Shown here: piece by piece, positions 1 to 9,920 of the stretch
Numbering within the stretch: the stretch's first letter is position 1
Layout: each line of letters opens with the position of its first letter
Assembly: GCA_024220525.1 (NCBI GenBank)
Contig: JAMYWO010000419.1
Span: 7,918 to 28,905 of the forward strand
DNA: 20,988 nucleotides
From: Cochliopodium minus
Taxonomy: Eukaryota; Discosea; Himatismenida; Cochliopodiidae
Reading direction: 5' to 3'
Translations under genes and position numbers: made by a program
The notes under the pieces: model-generated
What the model was told of the DNA's origin: nothing
Databases searched by the model: none
Seen by the model: the letters and a program-made list of their open reading frames with translations, nothing else

Positions 1-596
1 ATTTATGTAAAAATGCAAATATTTCAGTTGAAATGATAAAGTATTTGGTTGAAAATAAAAGTGAAGTCAATTCAAGAAGTAATGAATATCTACCTATTCA
101 TTATGCGTGTATAAATGCGAATATTTCAGTCGAAGTGATAAAGTTTTTGGTTGAAAATAAAAGTGAAGTCAATTCAAGAGGAAGAGATAAATGCACTCCT
201 CTTCATAATGCATGCAAAAATGCGAATATTTCAGTTGAAATGATAAAGTATTTGGTTGAAAATAAAAGTGAAGTCAATTCAAGAGGAAGTAATGAATATC
301 TACCTATTCATTTGGCGTGTTTAAATGCAAATATTTCAGTCGAAGTGATAAAGTTTTTGGTTGAAAATAAAAGTGAAGTCAATTCAAGAGGAGGAAGTAA
401 TGAATATCTACCTATTCATTTGGCGTGTGATAATAAAAATGTGCAAGTTGAAGTGATAAAATACTTAATTGATAAAAAAAGTGATATTAATTCTAGAGAC
501 AAAACTTATTCAAAGAAAACTGCACTCGATTATGCAAAAGATAATGAAAATCTAAAACAATTTAACTTAGAGGCTTTGTTCAATAAAATAATTTGA
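1..596 (+). CDS. Ankyrin-repeat protein, 3' part (5' end outside window)
   Basis: The reading frame is open from base 3 to the TGA at 594-596, so the gene starts upstream of the window; the ATG at 33 is internal. The protein consists of about five ankyrin-type repeats of 34-36 residues, each with a 'LPIHxAC' helix-turn start and a 'VEVIKFLVENKSEVNSR' second helix and loop. The last repeat is more diverged, and a short tail follows. Ankyrin repeats are protein-binding scaffolds; no enzymatic domain is visible, and the partner cannot be inferred. The repeats are almost identical at DNA level, as expected after recent tandem duplication or gene conversion. Domain architecture upstream is unknown. 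Confidence 0.85.
   Translation, partial: LCKNANISVEMIKYLVENKSEVNSRSNEYLPIHYACINANISVEVIKFLVENKSEVNSRGRDKCTPLHNACKNANISVEMIKYLVENKSEVNSRGSNEYLPIHLACLNANISVEVIKFLVENKSEVNSRGGSNEYLPIHLACDNKNVQVEVIKYLIDKKSDINSRDKTYSKKTALDYAKDNENLKQFNLEALFNKII
18..460 (+). repeat. Tandem ankyrin-coding repeat, period 102-108 nt
   Basis: The core AATATTTCAG recurs at 18, 120, 225 and 330, and a diverged copy lies near 438. Spacing is therefore 102, 105, 105 and about 108 nt, always a multiple of three. Flanking bases (AGTGAAGTCAATTCAAGA) are also repeated exactly. Length changes are whole codons (extra Gly codons before Ser-Asn), so the frame is kept. Confidence 0.85.
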
Positions 597-614
597 TTTT
601 ATCCAATGACGTTC

Positions 615-620
615 AATAAA
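615..620 (+). promoter_or_regulatory. Candidate polyadenylation signal AATAAA
   Basis: AATAAA lies 19 nt after the stop codon of the ankyrin gene, inside the 13-mer GTTCAATAAAAAG (611-623). The same 13-mer follows the stop of the next gene. In such AT-rich DNA the hexamer alone is weak evidence. Confidence 0.35.
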
Positions 621-850
621 AAGTTATATCATAACTAATTGTAGTTTTATTGGGATTGGATCAAAATAATCTTCAAAGAAGCATTAATTAATCATTTAAT
701 AGAAATTTCATTTAAACATTTGTCTTAAATTCTTAAATTTATATTTCAACATATGATAGTATAAATTGATCATTGATTGAATATAATCATAAGGATTACT
801 TGCACTTTAATCAAATTTTTATACAAATAGAGGAATATAAAATAAAAAAT

Positions 851-2944
851 ATGAAAAATTTGATTAAGAAAAGAAATATCTTCAAAATAAAAAATAATAT
901 TGGATACTTCAAGCAATGTGGAATATTCTTTGCCATCAAGAATCAAAATCTTGGATATTCAAAATTTTTCTGTCCAAAATATTTTTATTCACTATCTTTA
1001 GATCAAGTTAATACCAAAGAATTTGATGAACAAGATAAATCCTCCCCCAATAAAAAAGAGCATGATGAAAATGATAATATTACAATAGGTAGGAAATTTT
1101 TTTTTTAAATTAATTCATATTCGCCCTCTTAAATTTTCATTTACCAATTCTAACTATTTCTCTATTCAATAGATGATCTATTTTCCTACCAATCAATCCA
1201 TTCCTCTAATTTACCAATAACAGAAAGAGAAGAAAAATGCAAGCAATTAGATCAAGATCTAATTAGAAATTGTATTGCCGTGATAAGGGGGGTGAGAGCT
1301 TCAGGAAAAACTTCGTTGTAAAAATTATTTGAAAGATATAAAGAATCAATCAAAGATGGAAGCAAAGTATACAGAATTAATGCAGGAGGAGTTCAAAATT
1401 ATCAAAAACTGGAAGCAATATTTGAAGAATCATTTGGACACAAAAGCCTAAAAGGCATTCAAACTGAGGATTGTTATGTCATTATAGATGAGGCTCAAGA
1501 TATTTTGGATCCTGAAGTATTTTCAGAGTTTTGGAGAGGATTCGTGAAACCATACGTTGAAGAATGGAAATCCAAAAATTCAAAGCTTAAGATTTTGATG
1601 CTAATGAACTATGCTGGTGTAACTGGGCCTTCTATTTCTCCATTATATATTAAAGCCAAGAAGCCGATTACATTCTTGTATTGTACTGAAAAGGAGATGG
1701 AAGAATTAAATAACAGATTCAATTCAAATCTTCAACAATTAAGATTAAATCCTGGCAAACTTGAATTCACAATGCCAAATTTGAAAATCAGTGCTGATGT
1801 CAAGAATTTTATTTTTCATAAAACAAAAGGTCACATTGGCCTCATCCACTTCTACTATGGTGAAATCTTCGAAGAAGAATATAGAAAATTAAGTAATCAT
1901 GAAGAGCCTTCTACTGATGATAACATCAAGAGTTTTCTAGATGGACCAATCTTTCGCAGAAAACTACAAACCTTTAGGGGATTCGAGGATTATGATGAAA
2001 TCATCAGAAATGATGAAATGAAAAACATTCTGAAGGATCTGTATTTTTCAGATGAAGGAGAGATTCGATTGGATTCAGAAAAGTATGCCCCCACAACATA
2101 TGATAAACTTGTCAGGCTAGGGGTAATTTATTCTGAAGATGGAAGGATATATGGATGGTCTTTTCCTTGCCAAAAAGATTTCATAGCATTTGATCTATTT
2201 CCTGTTCCCTTTGTTTCAAAAAAAGAATGGGAATCAAATCAACTCGAAGAATTTATGATTGAAGCAGTTCAATTTTTATCTCCCAGAGTAATTTCACACG
2301 ATCTCAGCTGCACAAAACAAGGAATCAAATTGAGAGAACCAACCATTCAAAGACAACTCTACCACATCTTTCTATCAATGCTTACAAAAGAAAACGTGCA
2401 CGTAGAGATGAATAATAAAGTGGATCATACTTTTTCTGGAGGAAATGATAATCTTCATGATTTAGAAGGAGATATTGATTTTTTCATCAATTCTCATCTT
2501 GGTTGGGGCATAGAGATATTGGCGGAAGGTAGAGATGATTATGAACACTTGTACAGAATATATAATGGAAAATATTCAAAGGAGAAACAATTGAAATGCA
2601 AAATAGTTATCAATTTCCTCTCGGAGCAATTCAACAAAGGAATCTTAGAAAAGCAGGAGAATCAGATTGATCATGAAAAGTTGAGCAAAGGGATGATGAA
2701 TATAATCGTTGATAAAACTTACCAAAAAATAATCATTGTTCCATGGGATACAAATGGGAAGAGAGATGATGGAAAGAATGAATGGGAGCTTTCATTTACT
2801 CCAGAAAAAGAAAAAGACAAAAAAATAGCGATAGAGAAAAACAAAACAAGACATAATGATCCCAATACTATAGATTGCAAGATCTATTTTCCTGTTGTTG
2901 GTTATTTTGGAAAAGGTCAAGAATTCTCTTTGAAAGGAGCCTAA
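851..2944 (+). pseudogene. Crinkler-like P-loop NTPase with PD-(D/E)XK-type nuclease domain, broken by an in-frame TAA
   Basis: Two exons: 851-1088 and 1173-2944, joined by an 84-nt GT-AG intron (1089-1172) that completes a split Asp codon. About 670 codons. A Walker A motif (GVRASGKTSL) is encoded at 1289-1318 and a Walker B (VIIDEAQD) at 1478-1501. Near 2330-2550 a C-terminal block has 'REPTIQRQLY', then 'DIDFF' and 'GIEILAEGRDD', the D...E core of a PD-(D/E)XK-type nuclease without an obvious canonical Lys. This order matches Crinkler (CR) type NTPase-nuclease proteins of fungi, oomycetes and other eukaryotes, as recalled from family knowledge. TAA at 1319-1321 is in frame directly after Walker A, yet the frame then stays open for about 540 codons. 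The start at 851 is the first ATG in frame; a TGA lies upstream at 767-769. It is either a recent pseudogene or depends on readthrough. Function in the cell is unknown. Confidence 0.65.
1089..1172 (+). other. Intron of the Crinkler-like gene
   Basis: The intron starts GTAGGAAAT and ends CAATAG. Removing it joins a phase-1 exon to two bases that complete GAT (Asp) and keeps the frame leading into the Walker A region. Without splicing the first exon meets a stop at 1106-1108. Confidence 0.7.
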
Positions 2945-2963
2945 ATTTAATGATCATTAGTTC

Positions 2964-2969
2964 AATAAA
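2964..2969 (+). promoter_or_regulatory. Candidate polyadenylation signal AATAAA
   Basis: AATAAA occurs 20 nt after the stop codon of the Crinkler-like gene, within the same 13-mer (GTTCAATAAAAAG, 2960-2972) found behind the ankyrin gene. The remaining spacer up to 3075 is the convergent junction with the HAD hydrolase gene. Confidence 0.35.
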
Positions 2970-3074
2970 AAGATATTTCATACTTTACTCCTAGAAAGAA
3001 AATGAGTTTTGTTTATGAAAAATTTCAACTCAATGATTATTTATTATATTTTTATTTATTATTAAATTTTTTGC

Positions 3075-3975
3075 TTAGAATAAATAATTTTTTATTTGAA
3101 ACAAGCTATTAATAACATCTTCTTTTGGAATATTGGTGTTTTGAGTTGAAGACTTTCTGTTAATCAAAAGTGAGGGGATGTAACAATTTTTTGCACCAAA
3201 ATAATCTTTTTCTAAATCATCACCAACATGAAGAGAGAGTTCTGGTTGATCCTCTATGCCACTGATTCTCAATGATTCCAAAAACATTTCCTTTCCAGGT
3301 TTATCATGTCCCATTTGAGAAGAAATTAAAACAAAATCGATATTTTGTTTTATTCGAAGATTCTCTAATATATTTAGCTGAAAAATATTAATAAATTTAT
3401 TTATTTCAATAAAAAAAGTGAAATTTACTAATCTCTCATCATTATTAGAAATTATTCCAATTTTTATATTTTGGCTTTTTATTTCATTCAGAAATTGTTG
3501 TGAATCATCAAATAATTTCCACATTTCCTCTGTTTCAAATTTTGTATAAAGTTCTTCGAATATTCTTTCAATCAATTTATCTATTTCTTCTTTTTTTATG
3601 ACTTCTTCTATTCCAGCATTTACGAAGGTTGAATATACCAATCTATGCCACCAATTCTTTGAAGATATCTTTCCATATCCTTTCAAAAAAAAAAAAGATC
3701 AAAATAAATTTTAAAAAGAAAAAAATTGATAGATACCAAAACATGGAAATTCTTTTGTCAATTTTTTGTAATTATCAATAAATGATTTACTCAATCTTTC
3801 TTCTTGGATTTTCTCGCCGGTATGATTGAAGAGAGAGGTATTCTATTCAATTCAAAATTTAAAATTTAAAATTTAAAATCAAAATCAAAAAAAAAAAAGG
3901 TACATAATATTTAATTCCACTGCTCATCTCTGCCAATGTACCTGTAAAATCTAATGTCAACAATTTTTTTTTCAT
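3075..3975 (-). CDS. HAD-superfamily hydrolase, HDHD3-like
   Basis: Four exons, read on the minus strand: 3975-3904, 3842-3737, 3679-3429 and 3377-3075, giving 243 residues (human HDHD3 is about 250). Introns of 61, 57 and 51 nt are GT-AG with matching phases. The 51-nt intron carries no stop, so it is hidden in the open frame, but removing it restores the family spacing. HAD motifs: I 'LTLDFTGTL' (Asp9), II 'GIISNND', III the Lys in 'GHDKPGKE', IV 'LHVGDDLEKDY'. 'WWHRLVYSTF' in the cap matches the HDHD3 'WW..VV..TF' segment. Motif I is DxT rather than the DxD of classic phosphatases; human HDHD3 is also non-canonical here, so the substrate is unclear. The frame is open to an earlier ATG at 4098, but that extension is Phe/Lys-rich and unlike the family, so 3975 is preferred. 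Divergent from the Rab gene (165-nt gap). Confidence 0.85.
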
Positions 3976-4140
3976 TTTTATTTGGGGTTTGATTAATTTC
4001 CTTTTTTTTTTTAATTGTTTATCTGAAAAAAAATTTGATTTTTTTGTTGATGAGATAATAACTGAAAAAAAAAAAATTGGCCTTCTTTTCTCATTCAAGG
4101 AAAATTATCAAAAAAAAGCATTTGAATAATTAAAAGATAA
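3976..4140. promoter_or_regulatory. Shared 5' region of the divergent HAD hydrolase and Rab genes
   Basis: These 165 nt separate two start codons pointing away from each other, so both promoters must lie here or inside the genes. The stretch is T/A homopolymer-rich, and I see no specific factor site. Confidence 0.5.
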
Positions 4141-5064
4141 ATGATCAAAAATTCTAAATATCACTTTAAAGTAGTTCTTGTTGGAGATGAAAATGGTATT
4201 ATCATTCAAAAAAATTTTTGATAAAATTTTTCAAAATAAATTATAATCAGTTGGAAAAACAAATCTTCTTTTAAGATATGTGGAAGATACATTTCATGAT
4301 AAAGTCCCACCCACATTAAGAATAGAAAAGGTTTAAAATTAAAATAATTCTATATTTTCACTCAAAATAAAAAATTCAATTAGAAAGAAATGATATCAAA
4401 GAATGAAAATGATCAAGAAATTAAATTAACAATTTGGGTACCTCAATTTATTTAAATTGAATTCTAAAGATAATTTTTTAAAAAGGATACAGCTGGACAA
4501 GAAGTAATTTTATTTATAAAAGAGTTATAAATTGAAAAAGGAATATTTAATTAATAGATTTATTTTAGAAATTTAGAACAATCACATCTAGTTATTATAG
4601 GGGTGCTGACGCATTTTTGATTATATTCGATATAACATCAGAAATTAGTTACAATAATATAAAGATGTAAAACTTCATTAAATTTAATTTTACAAAATAA
4701 TTTTTTTTTTTCTATTGAAGATGGTTGGAACAGTGTTGTAAGATTTATATCATTCTAAATTTAATCTTTTTGATGAAATTCAATTTAATTAGCCAAATAT
4801 GGAAGTGAAAATGCTCTGACATTTATAGTTGGGCATAAAAGTGATCTTTCGTCCAATAGAAAAGTTAAAGATGAAAAAGTAAAAGAATATTGTTCCACAA
4901 AAGATTTTAAATATTGGTCAGTAAGTGCAAAAGATAATGTTAATGTCAAAGAATTATTTCAGGATGTTACTAATTCTTTATTGAATCTATCAAAAGAACA
5001 AGAGTTTAGTGATACAATCATACTCGATTCAAAGAATAATCAAGAAAAAAAATGTGGATGTTAA
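4141..5064 (+). CDS. Rab-family small GTPase
   Basis: Seven exons: 4141-4195, 4251-4330, 4384-4437, 4486-4503, 4569-4666, 4721-4737 and 4793-5064; 197 residues. All six introns (48-65 nt) are GT-AG and phases agree. G1 is GDENVGKT (15-22), the G2 Thr is in 'PPTLRI', G3 'WDTAGQE' (63-69), then 'KFRTITSSYYRGADAFLIIFDIT', a Rab signature. G4 is HKSD (122-125) instead of NKxD, and G5 is SAK (152-154). The C-terminus CGC is a double-geranylgeranylation site, so the protein should sit on membranes and regulate vesicle traffic. His in G4 is also known from human RAB39-type proteins, so it may be Rab39-like, but the subfamily is not certain. Exon 4 is only 18 nt and encodes exactly DTAGQE; exon 6 is 17 nt. 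The 3' end lies 24 nt from the convergent HEATR6-like gene. Confidence 0.9.
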
Positions 5065-5088
5065 AAATAATTAGTAAATAAAAAAGTC

Positions 5089-8000
5089 TCAAAATAGTGA
5101 TTTTATTTTGTTTATCATTTTTTGATCTGAATATTGATTACTTTCCAAAATTTCAAGGAAAAGAGATACAACAAATGTTTCACTCAAAGAGAAAGGTTGT
5201 TTGGAAGGAATAAAATGTAGAATATGCTGAATGATAGCAGAATGATTTTTAACAACCTGAAAAAAACATTCTACTTGTTTGGATGTTGAAGAAAGTAAGA
5301 GAAAATGAGAGATTGAATTAAGAGATTCTTCTTTTAGTTTTTTTCCGTATTTTTCGAGTATTCTGGGTATTTGTTTATTTTTTTGAAGGATTTGTTTCTT
5401 TAAAATATTTAAAATGTTAAAGTAGAGCTGATCTCCTCTCTCATTTTCTCTTTGCATGTCCACAAAAAAGAAGGGAGAACGAGGCAAAGAAGAAAAACAA
5501 AGGATGCAATTCAAGCTTATTTTGAGGTTATCTGTTTTTAAGAGGATAAAATAAAGAGAATGGAGAATATTTTTGATTAAATCAATCACAAATTCTTCTT
5601 TTTGAAGATTTTTTTTTGTGGGGCTTCTCACATCTGATTTGGAATGGAGAGGAGAATAAGGAGGAGTGATTGATTGTTCAAAAAAAGAAAGAAGAGAGGG
5701 GTTTTGAAAGAAAAGAGAGAAAGAACGTGATACATTCCAAACAGTCTTTGAAGAAGAAGAAGAATCAGTGAAATGTACAAGCAAAAAATAAACAATCCAT
5801 TTTAACAAATACTCATTTTCGTACTTTCCATTCAAAATAGTATTATTGATATTATTGCTATTATTGTCAATATAATTATTGGTATTATTATTTGTGGAAT
5901 GAGAAGGAAGGAAAAAGGAGAAGGGAAGAGAAAAGGGAGGAGAAGGAGCATTGTATTGTAAAAACAAATAGGCAGTGTCGGTAAAGAGGAGAGACAAGGG
6001 GAGGTAGTGGCAGATATTCCCCATCGCCCTCATTATGTTGGCACTTATCTTGCTCTTTTTTAAGGAAAGAGAAAAACAGACTCTAAGCAAAGAGATCAAT
6101 ATATTGTTTTTTTCTTTTTTATCTGCTTTTGATCTATTTTTAGAAAAATAAGTAAGCCCATTTATAGTTAAGATTTAAAAATAAAAAAAAATATTTTTGG
6201 GTATAATCTAATAGATTATGTATAATATGTATAAGAAATTTCATAGAAATATCGGGTATGAATTTTTTACGAGAAAACAAGAGAGTGAGAAAGATTGGAA
6301 AGAGCAAGAGAAGCGTTGAGATGGAGGGAGGTGACAGGGGAAGAGTGCAAAGAAGGGGGAAAAACAAAAACAGACTCCATTTTTTCCCTTAGAAGCCAAT
6401 CCTCATACTTTTCTTCCACTACTTCCACCTTTCTTTTTTCTCCCACTTCTTTTAGTTCTTCTCCTTCTACCTTTTCTTTTTCTTCTTTTATATTCTCTTT
6501 CTTATTCTCAATTACTTTTTCAACCCCTTTCTCTTTCTCTTTCTCTTTATTACTGTTAAGGGAGAGAAAGGGTTGAAAGGAGGAGAGGAGGGTGGAAGAG
6601 GAGAGAGAGAGGAAGAAAGGGTTAGAAGAAAAAGGAGAAATGAGAGAAAGATGAGAAACCAATTTCAAAAAAGAAGACAACAAATTATTATTATTATTAT
6701 TTACTTTTCTTTCATTTTCATTTTTATTGGGACTTTTTTTATTGTTAGTATTATTATTATTATTTTTTATTTTATTATTTTTAGTATGATTATTATTTTT
6801 ATTTATTAAATTGGGATTGAAAGAGAAACGACTCATTTCTTCGACATACTCAAGGACTTTGGAGATGAGGGAATCGTCCAAGTAAGAGAAGAGAGGGAAG
6901 GAGGAGGGGAGGGTGGAAAGAATTTTGATGGACCATTCCCTCATTCTTTCATTGTCACTGTACACCAACCTCTCCATTATTTTCCCCTCTATCAGCTTTT
7001 TCCATACAATCCCTGCCCATTTCTCCCCTCTTTTCTTCATTTTATTTTTATCATTATTCTTTCCGTCGTAATTTACATTAATATTGTTATTATTATTTAC
7101 ATTATTTATATTATTTATATTATTTACATTATTATTGTTAATTTTTACATTATTATTGTTATTATTGTTATTGTTATTATTCACATCAACATTATTTGTG
7201 TTAATGAGATTGTGTGGAGAGAGGTGGAAAGAGAAGAGAGATGGGAAGATGTCGAGATAGAGTTGAAAGGAAGAAGAGCCAGTTCCCACCCATTTGAACA
7301 GTATTTGTCTCACACTCTCCTCTATTCCACTTTCCCCTACCTTTTCCCCTACTTTTTTGTATTTTGCTTTGTTAGTAATGCTGGTGTTGTCATTATTATC
7401 ATTCTTTGTATTGTTATTGTTCTTGTTGTTATTAGGGTAAGAAGAAGAAGGAAACAAAAAGGGAGGAGGGGGAGGGGGAGAAGAGGAGAAATAAGAATTT
7501 AAACAAAAATAATATTTGTAAATACACGAAGCTATGCTTTCCATCACTTCTAAAGAGTAGTACTTTTCTTTACCCTTCTTCTTCCCTCCTTCTTCTTTTT
7601 CTCCTTCTCCTTCTCCTTTTCCAATACTTTCTTTATTATCATTATGACTGATATCATTTAAATTGTTAGATTTACTAATAGAATTAGGAGAAGAGTAGAG
7701 AGAGAAGAGGAGGGAGAAGGATTCCATGAAAAAAGGCCAAGATAAATGAAAGTGATCTTCGTACAAGTAGAAACAGCTTTCCATCATTCGAATCGCTTTT
7801 ATTATTTCCTTCTTTTCCTCTTCTTCCTCTCCTCCCCCTCCCTTTTCTACCTTTTCTACCTTTTCTTCTCCTTTTTTCACTTCATTCTTCTTTTTCACAA
7901 TAACATTCTTGTTGTTTACACTATTATTCTGACTTTTATTATTACTTTTGGTGTTATTGTTATTATTTTTATAATTATTATTAATATTAATATTAGTGTT

Positions 8001-9810
8001 ATTATTAATATTATTATTAATATTATTTTTAGTGTTATTATTAATATTATTATTATCATTAATATTAATATTAGTGTTATTATTAATATTAATATTATTG
8101 TTATTATTATTAGTGTTATTATTATTGTTATTATTGAGATTGAAAAGAGGAGGTAAAGAAAAAGAAAGAGGATTATTAAGATGATGATTTGGAGGAGGAG
8201 GAAGTTTAGAATAGGGAGAATGATCATTGAGGGGGTAATAAACAGTATCATCACCTATTTGCTTCTTTTTCTCTGAATTACTCTCTAATTTGTTACTTGT
8301 AAAGGAAGAAGAAGGAAAGGAAGGAGAAAGGGGGAGGAAGAGAGAAGGGAGGCGAAGAAGAAAAAGAAAAGGAATAGGATAAATGTGAAACAAATAATGT
8401 ATTTCTTCCAACCCCTCTCTCCCCTCTCCTCCCCCTTCTTCTCCTTCTTCCTCTTCTATCTTCCCTAATATTCTTTCTCCCTTTCCCTCTATTTCTATTT
8501 CTATTTCTCCTCCAATGTTTCTATTTACTCTTTTTTCTTCTTTATTATCATTATTAGAAAAAGGGGAGAGAGTTATATCTTTATTATCATTATTAGAAAA
8601 AGGGGAGAGAGTTATATCTTTATTATCATTATTAGAAAAAGGGGAGAGGGTTGAATCTTTATTATTAGAAAAAGGGGAGAGAGTTGTATCTTTATTGTCA
8701 TTATTAGAAAAAGGGGAGAGGGTTGAATCTTTATCATTCTTAGAAAAAGGGGAGAGAGTTATATGTTTATCATCATAATGAGAAGAAGGGGAGAGAGGAA
8801 TGGGGGAGAGAGGAGAAGAATTACCAGAAGAAGGGAGAATTTGAGAAAAAAAAAGAAAAGAAAGGGAACGTAAAGAAGAAGAGAGAGGATTCAAAAATAA
8901 ATCTTTAAAAACTTTATTTAGAAAATGAAACAAAAGAGAATTCATTCCTACTACTTTTCCATCATTGGAATAAAGGGGAGCATTGTTCTTCCATTTATGG
9001 TAAGGAGTAGTTTTGAAAAGAACAACAAAAGTGTCCAAAACTCCCTTTATCTTCCCCCTCCTCTCCTCCTCCTCCCCCTTCCTCTTTTCATTCCTCTGCG
9101 CAATGTTCGTATCATTTTCATTTGAATTCATTTTACCACTACTACTATTTTTACTTTTATCATCATTACTAAAAGAACTAAATTGTTTGTTCTTCACATT
9201 TACAATACTATTTTGAATGTAATTCATTTTGTTATTATTGTTATTGTTATTGTTGTTGTTATTATTATTATTATAGTTATTAATATTATTAAGATTGGTA
9301 TTATTGTTATTATTATTATTAATATTATTATTATAGTTATTAATATTATTAAGATAGGTATTATTATTATTGTTATTATTATTGTTGTTATTATTGTTAT
9401 TGTTATTATTGTTATTATTATTATTGTTATTATTATTATTACTATAGTTATTAATATTATTAATATTGGTATTATTATTATTATTATTATTATTGTTATT
9501 GTTATTATTGTTATTATTGTTATTAATATTATTAAGATTGGGGGAGAAATCATCAAGGAAATGAGACAAAGAAAAGAGGAGGGAAAGATGAGATTGTTGC
9601 AACAAATAAGTCAACTGAGAAGAAAGAGAAATGAAAGAAGTGTTTCGTTTCGGTGTCATCTTCCTCCTCCCCTTCACTTCCTCCCTTTTCCTATTCTCTT
9701 CTATTTTCCCATCTTTTTTATCATTAACATCATTATCATTGATATCTTTTTCATTTACATTATTATTGACATTATCATTTATATCTTTTTTATTTACATT
9801 ATTATAATTT

Positions 9811-9851
<41 letters not shown>

Positions 9852-9855
9852 ATTT

Positions 9856-9920
<65 letters not shown>

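Noticed and set aside
773-1108. Separate small gene starting at TTG 773
   Set aside because: TTG is not a plausible eukaryotic start; the frame's first ATG is at 851, and its 3' end runs through an intron donor into the Crinkler-like gene.
1318-1362. An 18-nt or 45-nt intron that would remove the in-frame TAA
   Set aside because: Both splice options have GT and AG and keep frame, but they delete the helix after the P-loop, and 18 nt is much shorter than any other intron here.
3976-4098. N-terminal extension of the HAD hydrolase from the ATG at 4098
   Set aside because: The extra 41 residues are Phe/Lys low complexity, and family members begin just before motif I; 3975 is the better start.
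7746-8254. Several overlapping Ile/Leu-rich frames on both strands
   Set aside because: They are alternative frames of the ATT/GTT triplet tract inside the HEATR6-like exon.
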